Shown here piece by piece: positions 33,240 through 45,808 of a DNA stretch of 64,000 bases (positions are counted from its first letter, which is position 1; the number at the start of each line of letters is the position of its first letter). The stretch is from Neoechinorhynchus agilis (taxonomy: Eukaryota > Acanthocephala). The DNA is taken from NCBI GenBank assembly GCA_051530055.1, contig CM121341.1, forward strand, positions 17,980,001-18,044,000, in the 5' to 3' direction. Position numbers and translations under genes: made by a program. The notes below the pieces were generated by a model. It saw nothing but the letters and a program-made list of their open reading frames with translations, did no database searches and was not told the origin of the DNA.

Positions 33240-35390
33240 GCTTTCTGTTGGTGCAGAAAGTTGAGATTCAAACTACAGAAATGATCGCTATAAGTATGAT
33301 CTCGAGCTTTCTTAAAAAAATATCTCGTCTTGTCCTACAACGTCTCTAGGAAAAGAAACTTCTTTTACACCCAACGCTCTTTCACTCGGATGCTCCCCAA
33401 CGCTACATGTGTACGTCCTTCTTTATTACGGTTTACCGAAGATATTATTTGTATACAAGGGGCCATAAAGGCAACAGTAGGTTTTTATGTTTTACCACAA
33501 AAGTTTACATTTGAATACGATGTATTCTCAACATTTCCCTGGAGTGCACATTCAAGTGGTCTCTTAGCAATTTTCAAAAAACACCTTTCAGCCTCGCTTA
33601 AGCAAAATTATATGAGTGAAAATCTATCATATGCTATCTTCAAAATTCACTCTAATGGGAAGGAGTTAATGTTAGTTGGAAATGTTTATGTACGTCCGAA
33701 GTTCATACATAAAAAGGATACGAAGGACATTATTGGTAGCCTTCTAAGTTTAGGCAATATCGCTTTATTTGGCGATTTTAATGACCCGTCAGGAAAATGG
33801 ACGAAAGGAATAGCCAATAAAGAAAGCACTCATGTGTTTTTAACTCCCACTCAACCCACATTTCACAGGGTATCAAGTAATGTTCATTCTTGGTTGGATG
33901 GATGCTATGCTCCTTCCAACAGATAAAGTAGCATCACGGTTGTGAAACAGTGTGCTTTATCGGAAGCATGCTATCACGATATCATAACCTGGTATTTATC
34001 AAACGACAAGTCCCTAACTCGTAGATTCCGATTTTCGCCAATTAACGTAGCCTTTTTTAACTTCGCCATCAAAAGTTCTCTTTTCGTATATCTGAGTTTC
34101 TATGACTGGAATTCTTTACTTTTCAATCTTTCAAATAACTGTCTATCTATCCACAATCATTCATCAAGAAGAGCAGTTGTCTCTAATTATCTGAGGTACT
34201 GCGCATCTCAAATTAAAATAGCCAATATAAACCAGGATGCCCCAATGCAGAGACTGCGGTCAAACAAATATTGGACTTGCAATTGCAATCTACATTTGAA
34301 GCAGCATCGTAAAGTAATGAGGAATCTATCTTTATCGATGAAATCTTTTTGGTGCATCCTAAAGAACACGAAATTTATCAAATGGAAAGACAAAGCGTTG
34401 AGATGGATCAGGTCACGCCTTAGTATCTCTTTACGAGAAGGCTATTGCCACCCGTTTAATGGACTTCTGTATTAAAAAGGATATTATCAACCATAACTGT
34501 CATGGTTTTTACCAAGGGAAATCTGTTACCTCAGCAACCAGAAATATATAATTCCCTTAGGAACGAAAATTTTAGGTATCGATGCCTTATTTCATTTGAT
34601 TTCACTGCAGCATATGACAATATTGATCTGCAATTTTTACTAAGTTATATGGTCCTTCTTAATATTCCACAAGATATCATAGTACGCATCCAAACTATTT
34701 TAGCGACTAAGTCCTTTTATTTCGGCGACGATGATGATCACAAAATATTCTACCCGAAAAAAGGCCTACCTCAAGGTTCTCCACTATCCCCTATTTTATT
34801 TCTGATTGCCATGCAACTAATGGCATATTTTAATAAGGATGGTTTTAAGATTTTTATATACGCTGACGATATAAGTGCAGTATTATATATCAACAACTCA
34901 TGGGAATTACCTATTATACTAAACGAGCTTGTTATTTTTATCAATAAAAATGCATCAGTGATGGGTCTTAAACTGAACCCGGATAAAACTAAAATCATTG
35001 CTGTAGCAGGTAGCAATTACGTAAACAAAAAGCTTAATTCAATAATCAGAACTAGATTTTTATTTTATCAAAACAACATTGTCGGTCATTTACATTTTAA
35101 TAAAATCAAAATTTTGGGCAACAATTTTAACTCAAAATTAAACGAAAAATTAGATCTGACACAATTTAAAAAGATCTTAAAAATTGCCAAACGTTGCTGT
35201 ACAAGAGCGTTGAGGCTTCAACTGAGTTATAAAAGACAATATTGTATTTGGAAAACATGGGCAATTGCGGCCTTAACCTTTTTAGTCGCGGTCGTCCACC
35301 CGAACAGCGGCCTATATTCGGTGAGGCCCTTCTACAAAATGCGTCCTTTTTAAGACAAAAAGAGAAGATGGAACTGGTCAGGAGGATGAA
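33240..35390 (+). mobile_element. AP-endonuclease LINE, nearly full coding length but broken
   Basis: The endonuclease frame at 33330-33926 has LLRFTEDIICIQGAIKATVG (I.Q catalytic block), NIALFGDFNDPSGKW (GDFN) and HSWLDGCYAPSN (terminal S.D block). The RT frame at 34502-35353 has FDFTAAYDNIDLQFLL (box A), KGLPQGSPLSPILFLI (box B), FKIFIYADDISAVL (box C) and MGLKLNPDKTKII (box D). An intermediate frame lies at 33942-34475. The frames are separated by a stop at 33926 and a frame change near 34475. A jockey/CR1-type LINE distinct in sequence from the 19/24/31-kb family. The 3' end abuts the PLE at 35.4 kb. Confidence 0.75.
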
Positions 35391-35394
35391 TTAT

Positions 35395-36240
35395 TGGTTG
35401 CAAGTATTATAAACAAACGAAAAACATAACTTCCATGTGTGACAATTAACCGCTCTCACGTGTGTGCGAACAACTGATGATTCGTGCTTTTTCATCCGTC
35501 GGGTAAAATTGCTGGTCTGCCCCACATAGACCTGTTCGCAACCGGAGCACGGAATTTTGTAGACCGCACCAGATGACTGTTGGCCATTCTTGGGACATAT
35601 CAATCCGTGTAGATTGCGTTCCCTCTTTGTGTATACATTTACTCTCTTGACCTCACATCCTGATTTTATGGTGCGCTCCATAGCAAGATACGAATGATCA
35701 TCAGGGAATGGCAGTTCAACGTAGATCTCTTCCTTTTTAGACTTTGTCTCCCCATTGAAGGTATGACGCACATTCCGAATGCATCGTTCGACAAGATGGA
35801 GAGGATAACCATATCGGCCTGACATGTACTTTAGGTAATCAATCTCCTCGTTACACAACTTAGCGTTGCTACAATGTGTAAGAGCACGGTGGATGAGTGA
35901 CCTAATCCTCGAAATTTTTTGTATTTGCGAGGTTGGGCTGATGTCCATGGCACAAGGCCCACTGGTATACCTCTCTTTCGGTACACTATGGTCGTGTAGT
36001 TTCCACTGGCTAATCGGTATATCCACACATCCAGGAACCCTTCCATTCAGTTCATGTTTAAGGCGATCCATATTAGTCTCTGAAGGGTCGATCAACAGGA
36101 ACGTGTCGTCAACATATCTGAACCAGATATTCACCCCTGCATCGACGACAAATGTTCGTCCTCCCAGTGCCGCATATATAGCTCAACAAGCACAGGAGCT
36201 AACGGGCTGCCCAAACTCAGGAAAAATCTAGTATTTGTAT
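35395..36240 (-). mobile_element. Broken Penelope-like element next to GST
   Basis: The minus strand encodes RT catalytic sequence (NIWFRYVDDTFLLIDPSETN), the linker, and a GIY-YIG domain (VYKIPCSGCEQVYVGQTSNF). Upstream RT residues (GSPLAPVLVELYMRHWE) are visible in another frame at about 36150-36230. N-terminal half missing. Its end touches the first recognisable GST codon. Confidence 0.75.
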
Positions 36241-36244
36241 TACT

Positions 36245-36835
36245 CGGCGACGTGCAACTCGCTTATTTTAAAGCTCGTGGACGTGCCGAGATTACACGAT
36301 TTATTTTGGCTGCTGCTAGTGTCAAATATAACGACAATCAAATCGCTCATAAAGCTTGGGTCGCTTTAAAACCTAAAACACCGCTTGGTCAGCTCCCAGT
36401 AGTCGAACGTGATGATGATAATATAATAATTCCTCAAAATCTTGCAATAGCGAGATACTTTGCGCGAAAACATGGTCTAGCCGGTGATCGTGATCTCGAA
36501 TCTGCAATGATTAATTCCGTCGTGGACACTGCCTTGGATGGAAACATTGTATGCCTACCGATCTTATATCGCTTACAGGGAGCGTCAAAAGAAATTCACT
36601 GAAGAAACAATGCCACAAACATTGCAAAGATTGTGCAAACTTAAGGATATGTTCGGGACAGAAGGTTATATGGTAGGCAATGCATTATCATGTGCGGATC
36701 TTTGTCTTCGATTTCCTACGGAATATCGAACTGTTCTATCCAAGTGTCTACGAAAAATATCCGAAACTCGCAGTTGCTCGTGATTCGGTTTTAGCAAATA
36801 AGGATGTGGCAGATTACGTAACGAAGAGAAAATAA
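36245..36835 (+). pseudogene. Sigma/nematode-type glutathione S-transferase, 5'-truncated and frameshifted
   Basis: GST of the prostaglandin-D-synthase/sigma type, a dimeric cytosolic enzyme conjugating glutathione. The N-terminal thioredoxin-like part has LAYFKARGRAEITRFIL, KTPLGQLPVVE and the Ala-Arg-Tyr region (NLAIARYFARKHGLAG). The C-terminal helices read AYRERQKKFTEETMPQTLQ, EGYMVGNALSCADL and FDFLRNIELFYPSVYEKYPK, and end YVTKRK. The frame shifts twice, near 36538 and near 36705. The initiating residues with the catalytic tyrosine region (usually MxxYKL) are missing, with PLE sequence directly upstream. Without an upstream exon this cannot be a working gene as read. Base-calling errors could explain the shifts but not the lost start. 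Confidence 0.75.
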
Positions 36836-37042
36836 AGGTTTTTTAGTGAGCGAAAAGGCAATGAGCAAGAAGGCAGATTCGATAGGTTGTTCTTATTACT
36901 CATTTGACTTTAAAAATAGAAACCAATGAAAGGCTCTTGCCAGGTAAATATGCTGCTGGCACCATTTACCTACAAAAGTACCGTAGTATTATGATTTCAC
37001 TAGACTCAATTTTTTTCTTTTACGCCAAGCAAGAGTCATAAA

Positions 37043-37222
37043 ATGGGTTCAGGCAGAAGTAGAAGAAGACGGTATTCGGATGTATACTATGCACAAGATT
37101 ACTATCCCCCACCGATGTATCCTCCACCAATCTATCCTCCACCGATGTATCCTCCACCGCGACCACCACGGCAATCAGGACCAATAATTATCTTCACCCC
37201 AAACTGTCCAGGTTTCTTTTGA
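37043..37222 (+). CDS. 59-residue protein with YPPPM/I repeats
   Basis: ATG at 37043 gives MGSGRSRRRRYSDVYYAQDY, then four tandem YPPP units (YPPPM, YPPPI, YPPPM, YPPPR), then RPPRQSGPIIIFTPNCPGFF and stop. The repeat is in frame and not a simple DNA microsatellite, because codons vary (CCC, CCA, CCG). No signal peptide. PPPxY-like and polyproline motifs could bind WW or SH3 domains (inference). A T-rich stretch and CAAG lie just upstream, so an upstream exon cannot be excluded. No known family recognised. Confidence 0.5.
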   Translation: MGSGRSRRRRYSDVYYAQDYYPPPMYPPPIYPPPMYPPPRPPRQSGPIIIFTPNCPGFF

Positions 37223-37766
37223 ACAAAGTTATATTTATAAAGAATACAGGAAAAACAGAGCTAATTTAGCGCATAATTATATGAGTGGTTGAATTTTGCT
37301 GGACTAACGAAGCTTTCATTCTTGCTACTCTTTAAAAAGCAATTGAGATATAAAATAAACTGTTTGGTCCAATTTTCGTCCGATCAAAATGTGAGAAAGT
37401 CGATATTCGAATCGATCACAAATATGTGCATATATTGAAGTTTAAGAAAAATGAGACGAAGGTTCACCTACAAACCTCTTTGATGAACTTTAGTTGTGTA
37501 AATCATTTAAACCTTTGTAGTGTATCACTGTTTTAACATTAAAATTATTTAATTAAAAGCGAACATTTCAATTAAATATGTTTCATCCGGGATTATGATC
37601 ACCATAGCTCCATTCTACAATTCGTTTATCTTTTAAATTCGAAAACCTGTAATCACAGTTATCATCATCCTGAAAAATGCGCGTTCGCTTAACGTCCTGA
37701 TTACAAATTCGACCGGTCGATTATGCACAAACTGGGCTATTTAATCCCATTACCCTGTTCTTTTTC

Positions 37767-39924
37767 AACAACAAAATTTCTTTGAACTATTCTCTCACTT
37801 GAGAGGTCGTTCTTTTCAGCATTGTCGGTTTTCGTTTTTGTTCTTCTCCTTTCCCTGCGCCTTAAAATCACCGCTCACACTGTCCTCCCACCTCTTCTTG
37901 GGCCTCCCTCTTCTCCTTTTCCCCTCGAGCTAGATTCTCCATGCGCTCTTTATCCAGGCGTCTTCGTCTGCTTGTGTCACCCCCAGGTACCATCGCATCC
38001 GCCTCTTAGCGATTGCCTCCTCGATCGGCTCGACAACAAACAACTTTCGCACCTCCTCATTGGGCATTCGATCCTTGCGTGTCAATCGTGCGGACCTTCT
38101 CAGCATCCGCATTTCGTTTACGGCTAATCGTTGAACGTCTTCCTTCTTCGTAGCCCACGTCTCTGCTCCGTAGAGCATGGCGGGTCGCACTACTGCCTTG
38201 TACACCCGCCCTTTAAGCTTGTTCGGGAGACGCTTATCGCAAGGGATGCCTGTTGCCTTCCTCTAGTTGTTCCACCCGCATTGAACTCTTCGTCCGATCT
38301 CTGGTGCGAGCTCACATTGCATGTTATACATGCTGCCCAAATATTTGAAAGTGTTCATCTTTTCGATCTGAGTTCCTTGCATATCGAGGTTACTCGGCCC
38401 AATATATTTCATTTGGCACCTGCTCACTCTCAATCCATTGCTCTCTAATCGCTGTCGCCAACTCTCCAGCAAATTCCTGAGCGTGTCCACGTCCCTAGCT
38501 GTGAGCACCAAATCGTCCGGCGATCGTGAACAAGAATGGGTTCAGAGCCGAACCCTGTTGCAGACCTACGGAGACTCGGAAATAGTCGGTCGTTCCGCCG
38601 TGGCATCGCATGCAGGTGTAGCATTCTCAATACATCTGCCTACACCAGATCTCGAGGGACAGTGTCGTACGTCCCCTCCAAATCGACGAGCACACTGTGC
38701 AACGGGCACTGCATCTTACTGAACCTCTCATACAGTTGCCTTAGCACGAATATTGCGCCGATTGCGCTTCTGCCGGGCATGAATCCTCGTTGGTCCTCGC
38801 TGATTCGGATCTCCTCCCTAATCCTGTGATCGATCATTCGTTCCCACAGTTTCATTGTGTGAGACATGAGTTTGATGCCGCGGTAGCTCCTACACTGCAG
38901 AACATCTCCTTTGCCCCCGTGAGCAACTTTATTCCGAAGACTCCCAGGGATTGCCACGGTTCGATCGGAATGTTATCTGGACCGGCGCTCCTACCAGTCT
39001 TCATTTTCCTGAGCTGTGTAGCCACCTCATCGTACGAGTACGGCCTCGTCATATTGACATTCGGGTGTACGTCATCTAGAGGCAATCTGTCATTCTCAGT
39101 GTTCAGCAGAGCGCTGAAATATTCCTTCCACCTTTCCAAAATGTCCTTGCATTGGTCCAGCATCTTTACGTGGCTATCACTGATCATTTTAAGATGCACG
39201 ATATCCCACGATTTTTTATCCCTGACTTTGGCCAACCTGAAGACCATATCTCTACAACTCAATCGCTGTAATTGCTCGTACAGATCGTTATCGGCTTCCC
39301 TCTTGGCTTTGGCGCATTCTCGTGCGGCCTTCCTTTTTGCCTGTTTGTAAGCGTATGCATTCGAGGCCGAAGCGTCAAAATCCAATCTTTTCCTGGCTGG
39401 CGTTTTCAGACTTGGATTCCACCACCATGCATCTTTGTTTTGATGTGGAGGTTTCCCGATGTCATTCCTAGGATGTTCTTTGCTTGTCTCATTCCACCAG
39501 CGTTCCAGTTCAACCACATTCTCGCTCAATTTCTGGGTGAGCACCATTTTCATCTTTTCCTTGAGTATAGGATCCTTTAGCCTCTACCACTTGATTTTCG
39601 GCACAATGCTCGTTGTCGGCTGTTTGGCTTTCCCTCGTATATTGAGGTCCATCACGAGCACTCTATATTGCGTGGTGCACTCCTCCCCTAGTATTATGTT
39701 CACATTCTGAACATCACCCCATCTCCCTATCGGATACAAAATGAAATCGATTTAGCTCGATCTTCCACCGCTCGAGTATGTGTAAAGGTGCCGTGGGTCT
39801 TTTTTGAAGTATGTATTGGAAATACGCAACTCCAACGCTGCTGCGTAATCCAATAGTCTTATACCCTTGGCGTTCCATGATCCTACACTGTGTCCTCCAT
39901 GAATTCGTTCTTATCCATCTTTTC
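37767..39924 (-). mobile_element. RTE-clade LINE, 5'-truncated, nested insertion
   Basis: On the minus strand, 39553-38852 encodes the pre-RT block (DAWWWNPSLKT, ARECAKAKREADNDLYEQLQ) and box 1 (SAGPDNIPIEPWQSL). Then come YRGIKLMSHTMKLWERMIDHR, DQRGFMPGRSAI and HSVLVDLEGTYDTVPRDLVW. The C-terminus is PAMLYGAETWATKKED, RMLRRSARLTRKDRMPN, RRMRWYLGV. These are RTE signatures. The frame is broken several times. A 5-bp TTTTC is repeated at the two edges, a possible target-site duplication. Confidence 0.8.
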
Positions 39925-40529
39925 GCTACGCCCTTAAAAATCGTTTGTAAACTGATTGTCTTTATTAATGATCGTCAGTTTATTATTAACCTAAATCGAA
40001 ACGGAACTCTGCTCTAAGATCAGACGAAACTGGTGGCTATGATAACATGTTCGCCGTGTTCTTGGAGAATTCGTGATCGACTCACTCGAATAACTGTATT
40101 TATCGAAAACAAAATTCCTCTCGGACTCTTTCCTGTTCAGTACGAACCGTGAAAATGTTTCTGGACGCAATCGTTCTCAAAACAAACTTTCAAATCGATT
40201 CCAAAATGCTCAACGTTTCGCCAGTCTTTTAAGGTCGAAGGAGTATTATTTTGAACCTCAGAAAACCTTTCACATGTAAAATCCACTGCAAAACTTCATT
40301 GTCTTTATTTTCTTTGGTGCCCGCTGAGATGCATAAAAGAGCGTCAAGTCTTCATTATGCTGTGGCACGAGGGCGATGCTTACTGTTTAAGGGTTTTATT
40401 CGCATTTGAATGTACAGCCGAAATTAGAAGCTGAAATTGGTTTCTTTTCAGTGAGTACAGATCTAACAATATTTTATTTCCTAATTGCACTTTGAGAAAG
40501 CACCACAGTTTACACGGTCACTTTCGTGC

Positions 40530-40606
40530 AGCCAGTGCAGCGGAAGGGAGGAAGTTACGAAAATATAGGGATTTAGCAAGGGCCCACTATTTTGTTCCGG
40601 CGAATA
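40530..40606 (+). mobile_element. Short family-1 LINE scrap
   Basis: About 75 bp with codons for RKLRKYRDLARAHYFVP, the same piece as in copies A, C and E. It lies inside the right copy of the inverted duplication, as copy C does in the left. Confidence 0.55.
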
Positions 40607-40989
40607 GTTCAATATTGCGACTACACAATAATACAATGGTATCACTCTAAATCGGTTCAAAGCGATCGACAATTCAATCAGAACATAACATCGACCATTC
40701 CCCTTTGTCCTTATTGAGAAACCCATTAAAAATTTCTTAGCGAATATGTAGGCTCGCGAAAAGGTAGTATGAATGTTACCACAATTGACGCATTTGATTG
40801 TCCCCTTATTCATCATTAATTTTATTTAAAATATGATTCTGCAGGGAAAAATTCATATGAGGTCTGAAATCCTCGTTTCCAGTTTTTCCAAACACTGGTG
40901 CGCTAAATAAATAAAAACCGATTTTTCTACACATCAACGCACGAATCGAGAGTATAATTTACAGTAAAGCTGAAATTATCGACATTCGG

Positions 40990-43900
40990 TTATATAATCA
41001 CATTTGCAGTCAGGGCCAAAATAAGCGCGTAGTTAAGTCTATAAATATTATATGTGGAAGTGAGTGAGGTGACTATGGAACATAGCGTAGTGAATGCAAA
41101 ACATCCGGTGAACTTTAGAAAGCCATATCGTTTACTATGAGTTGTATTTGTTCGCTTTCTAACAAAACGAAGTAGATAGACTGCGTAGACAAAGATTGCA
41201 ATCGGGGTACTGGAATCGAATAAGAGGAGAGCGCCGCGGAATCCTTGTGTTTTCACAGTTGATAGAAATGCGATTGCAATTGGACTGTTCGCAATAATGA
41301 GTAGAATATAAATCAAACAATCGGTTATAACTGTGACGGCTAAGAATTTCTTATTGGGATCCCGGAGAAGAAAAACCAATCGAATCAATGTGTGCACCAA
41401 GAAGACCATGAACACAAAGGTGCCCACAGTGAGCATAAGGATAACAAATGCCGACATAGACGTGAAAATCATTTCGAGTTTGGACGCATCCATGCATTTG
41501 CTATTGGTAAATCCAATACATTTTCGACACCTTGCGCATTTGGAGATCAGCTTCGTTGTGTAACACAGTCCGATCCATAGTAACACATTTAATGTGACGC
41601 CCGTCAAAAGCAAGCCAATGAGAGTATGAAATCCGTCATATAAATCTTGAGTCCATATGTGAAAAAAAGTAAAGGCATGAAGAAATCGTCTGTTAGTTGA
41701 GATGTTGTTTCCCGGAAAGCACAGTGGTGCCATTAAAAGACTATATGCAAATAATTCCGCAATAAAGACGATAACTGAAGAGTATACCATATGCTGCATT
41801 CCTATTAGTCGAAACCGTTCACCAATTAAAATAAAGAAAAATGTAGATGAAGTCATAAAAGAGAGAATAATTGGACCATAGACATGAAGCCAATTGAAGA
41901 TTATGCTTCGCCAATATGCATCAATTCTCAATTCAATGGTGCAATAAGAAGGCGCTACCACTTCGATAACCGGATACTCCGTTGTCCGTGAAAATATTCT
42001 TGTGAGCATAAACGGTTTTTTGGAATATATGCAATCTCGATTGTGGCGAATAAAATGTTTTCGTGCATAAATGTCTTGATATTGGCCAGGCACTGCAAAT
42101 CTTACATAATAAGGATTCCATAATGAATTGTTCAAGCATTTGACATGCTCGACTGTGATTCTATAAGCTTGCCATAATCGATTGAAATGCTCGACGCAAA
42201 CACGACGATGTATATGGCCTGAAGTAACAATACTTATGGACCGGGTATGTGAGAGGCTATGACAATTGGCGTCGATTCCAGAATCGCTAGAAATCGCTTC
42301 CAGTTCGAAAAACAAAACTTTATTGGGCTGCGAAGAGAATTTTCGAGCTTTTAAAATAATTATTACTTGAGTGATCGGTATTGAGTTTTCAGTGATTAAT
42401 GGAATACTCGCAATCTTAAGCTTTCTACGATTAGCAGGTGTGTTGACCATTGGGCAATAATTTGTACTTTTCTCATCGGCCTCGGGAGCAATCATAGTTC
42501 GAAAAGTTTGATCTTGAGCCTTTATCGGCGTCTGTGAACGGAAATCAATATCATTACTTAGTGTATATAACCAGTTATAAGCAGAAGCACAGTTTGTGAT
42601 CAAGTTCAGCTTGTCGAACCGCGAAAGGTCTTCTATTGTGACAAAGATCATTAAGTCTTTTGAATGATTCAATGATTCGAGATTGATGAAATCACCGACA
42701 GTGATTCGATCGGTTTGGTTGAGTTTGTATTCTCGAATGGTTGCATTGTATCCACGGAAAAGAGTTCAATGCAAAATAAGGGCTAGATAATTGACAAGGC
42801 ATATTTGTCAAAAAAAGTAAATTAAATTTCTTGAAAATCCTTGTAAAGGAACATACTAAAGTTGTATTCTCATTCCATAGAGAATTGACATGAATTACGA
42901 TGATTGATCAGTGATTTTGATGCGTACGAGAATCGACATAAAGTTAATTGTGGAATTATTTCGATTGTTGGACAAAAAAGCATTTCGTCCTATGTTAATC
43001 TACAAATCGCCGAAAGTCAGGAGGAAGGTTCTCATGCCATTCTGAGATCAATAGCGTAATTTCTCGCGCGTTTAGAACAGCGAAGTTCCCCAACATCTTT
43101 GTCGACTAGACGGTCGTCGACTTGACGGAATTGCGGCCTTTCCGTGGCGGGAGGGCAAATGCCTTCTCTTTGACGCCACGTGTGTGGACACCCTCGCAGC
43201 CAGCAACATCCGCTACCCCCTCGAAATCGCCGGTGGTGCCGCCAGTGCATCGGAAGGGAAGAAGGTACGAAAATATAGAGAATTAGCAAGGGCCCACTAT
43301 TTTATCCCCTTCGGAGTAGAGACGTATGGAGCGCTTGGCAGCTCGGCATTCACTCTGCTCCAGGACGACCGGCGGCGCACGAGCAGGTGTATTCCCGTGA
43401 CAAAATATCTCGCTCGCAGTGCGACGAGGCAATGCTGCTATCGTGATAGCGACAGCCGAGGAAGGAGAGATGCTAAGATTTTGCGGACGGTGGTGATTGC
43501 ACGTTTTGTGCTTTATTATTGTAAAAGTTATTGTATCTAAAAAAATTGCAAGGATTCATCTACAAATGGCGCAATTTCGAAGCTACAACGTTAAAAGGAT
43601 TTCATAACAAATTTGTAGCGGAAAATTTATAATATTTTGATTTCATATGACTCTACTTCATGGCAGAAACCTTCATTTCAAGGTTCTTGTTGGGAAATTA
43701 GATGAATAGGGAAAAGCAGAGGTACCTACTGATTTATACAGTCTAATCTCCACAAATCAGAAAGATGTTTACAGTTGTTAAGAAATCCCACGTACAGAAT
43801 ATTGTGATTCCACACGCCCGGCTATACACTGTATTTTTGGATAGAAACAATATTACGAGCAGCTAAATTAGCAAAAATTCCGCCCGGATTTCATGAACAC

Positions 43901-45808
43901 TAAACCGTTGCTGACGAATTTAAAATAGTCGGTCGTTTTGTGCGATAGTCAGGATGTAGCTGTCGCTCGCCAAACCCAGAATTGACTAGGTATTTGGTTG
44001 CAATACTTTGGTAGATTTGGGCATCGGCATTCGATGGGTGACGGGTAACAGCGAGTTTATCGTAAAACTCGTATAACATCCGAACGATTCTAACAATGAA
44101 CTCATTGCACCAAACCATACAGATATGATCGAGCGTCATCCAAACACCAGGAATACTGGTTGTACTAACACTCATAGTCAGCAGTGAGCTAGAATTCAAA
44201 AGTTTCAGCTGACATACATGACCAGGAACAAGTACATCGTTCATTCCACCAAAGATAGACACAAAGAGTGTTGATCGGTCGGATTTATTGTTTGATTTCA
44301 ATCTGCCGTCTTGATGATGCCTGTAAAATTCGTTCATATAAAGATCGGTGTTCACAACGGGTGCCAAATGTGGAGTAGAAAGGGTAAGAACCAGAGGTAT
44401 ATGAACGTTTTTGTTGAAATTAAGATGAGCGTATTGACTGCACAGTAAGCCGCCCATTGAATTACCAATCAATACCAAATGCTGATGGTGCAATCAATCG
44501 AATTTTAGGTTGGTAGGCAAAATATTTTTGGTTAGATAGCACCAAAATTGAAAATGTACGTGAGCAAATTTGTTATTGTAAGTCCCGAGGACATAAGATG
44601 GCCTAAAATGTGCTGAATGGGTGAAAGTAAAGAATGAAGATTTTTGAAAAGAAAGGATTAATTCAAGTTACTTGGCGCGACATGATGCTGAAAATGACAA
44701 AATTAAATAAGCCAATACATTAAAAACATTCACTACAAATCCCGTTTAAATATCGAAAACACTTGGTGGCGATCAAGAAACTTTCATGTTGTCCGTAAAA
44801 AACTCATGCTAAAAATCTCAATTACTCCATGAACACTTTAGGACACTATTTGCATACTATTAAGTGCTAACAAAAAATATGACCACTTAATGTGAAGTTC
44901 TGAATTTCAAATTAAAATATCATTAAAACGTCAGCTATTTCTCGGATATTTCAGATAAAGTGAAAAATCACGTAACACGAAATCAAATCCGAAAAAATTC
45001 ATTACGAGAAAAGCGAAGCAAACTGGATAAAATTTTAAAGATCAAGCGATTAAATGTTAATTTTCTCGTTGTAATTCAGAATCGTTTTTCTTCATTTTAT
45101 CTATTAAATTATAAAAACGTAATTTTGAATGGTGGTGAACATAATTCCGGTTAAATATTCCTTTATTATTAAATGACTGATGAGGTAGGTTTAATCGTGA
45201 AATATTTCATAATAATGAAGGAATCGTTAACAGGGATTATGTTCACCATCATTAAATATTTGCCATCCCGAAGGATCCTCTTGATATGATTAAACGTCCA
45301 TCAAAAGTATCGGAACTCATCCTTCAAAATCGATTAATGCACTTCTATGTCGCTGACTCAAATACTTCAGGCATTGATTGAGAAACATCATTTGATTGAA
45401 AAGATATTCTCCACACAAACCCGATAATTGTTCGTCAAAGTCAATAGAATAAAATCGAGGCATTTGCCGAGTCGGCATAGAATATCGTTCGTATTTGTCC
45501 TCAAAGTATCTCAAGGAAACCGAGGCTAAAGATCGGACTTGTTTATAGCTGTCGGCATTTCCGGTTACAAACAGAACTCCCATCGGGACTTTACCTTCTG
45601 GCTGGTGACATTGAATACCCTCGCAATATTCAAAAAGACCATACCGTTCAAATTGTTTTTCGTCTAAACAGGACTCAATTTCGATTTTCTTGTAAATTGG
45701 TGGTTCGAACATGTAAGTCATCGAGCAGTAATTCGTCTCGAAAATTGAAGAAAATCCACTTGAAATAGTATTGAAAACCAGTAACGAAAATAGCGAAAAC
45801 GCAATCAT
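40990..45808 (-). CDS. PGAP1: GPI inositol-deacylase
   Basis: ER membrane lipase that removes the acyl chain from GPI-anchor inositol. Three coding blocks on the minus strand. 45808 to about 45317: N-terminal membrane anchor (FSLFSLLVFNTISS), NYCSMTYMFEPPIYKKIE, VLFVTGNADSYKQVRSLASV. 44493 to about 43900: nucleophile elbow LVLIGNSMGGLLCS (Ser), TLSTPHLAPVV, FGGMNDVLVPG (Asp), MTLDHICMVWCNEF (His). 42765-40990: IREYKLNQTDRITVGDF and the lumenal part, then eight or so membrane helices to the stop. All three catalytic residues are seen. The exact joins are unresolved: no in-phase donor closes block 1, so a small exon may be missed. A family-1 LINE fragment lies between blocks 2 and 3. Confidence 0.85.
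43005..43530 (+). mobile_element. 3' fragment of restriction-like-endonuclease LINE, family 1 (copy E), in PGAP1 intron
   Basis: Starts at the Cys/His region (ESQEEGSHAILRSI-type sequence, HSEINSVISRA in another frame). It gives DTLAASNIRYPLEIAGGAAS and RELARAHYFIPFGVETYGAL and ends with the shared tail GGTGGTGATTGCACG. Antisense to PGAP1. Frames broken. Confidence 0.7.
45129..45255. mobile_element. Small inverted-repeat element with central hammerhead-like motif
   Basis: Arms of about 42 nt (45129-45171 and 45211-45255) are inverted complements, with outer ends GGTGGTGAACATAAT and ATTATGTTCACCATC. Between them is CTGATGAG ... GTGAAATAT (45177-45206). The helix II of this copy is weak. The outer end word recurs at 37.6, 47.3, 47.5, 56.3 and 56.4 kb, so this is a dispersed family. 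Confidence 0.6.

Larger units (their letters stand above)
37600..40735 (-). repeat. Inverted duplication, right copy, split by RTE LINE
   Basis: Complement of 26985-28360. The matching halves are 37600-37766 and 39925-40735. The junction GTTCTTTTTC|GCTACGCCC in the left copy is where the LINE enters. Confidence 0.65.
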
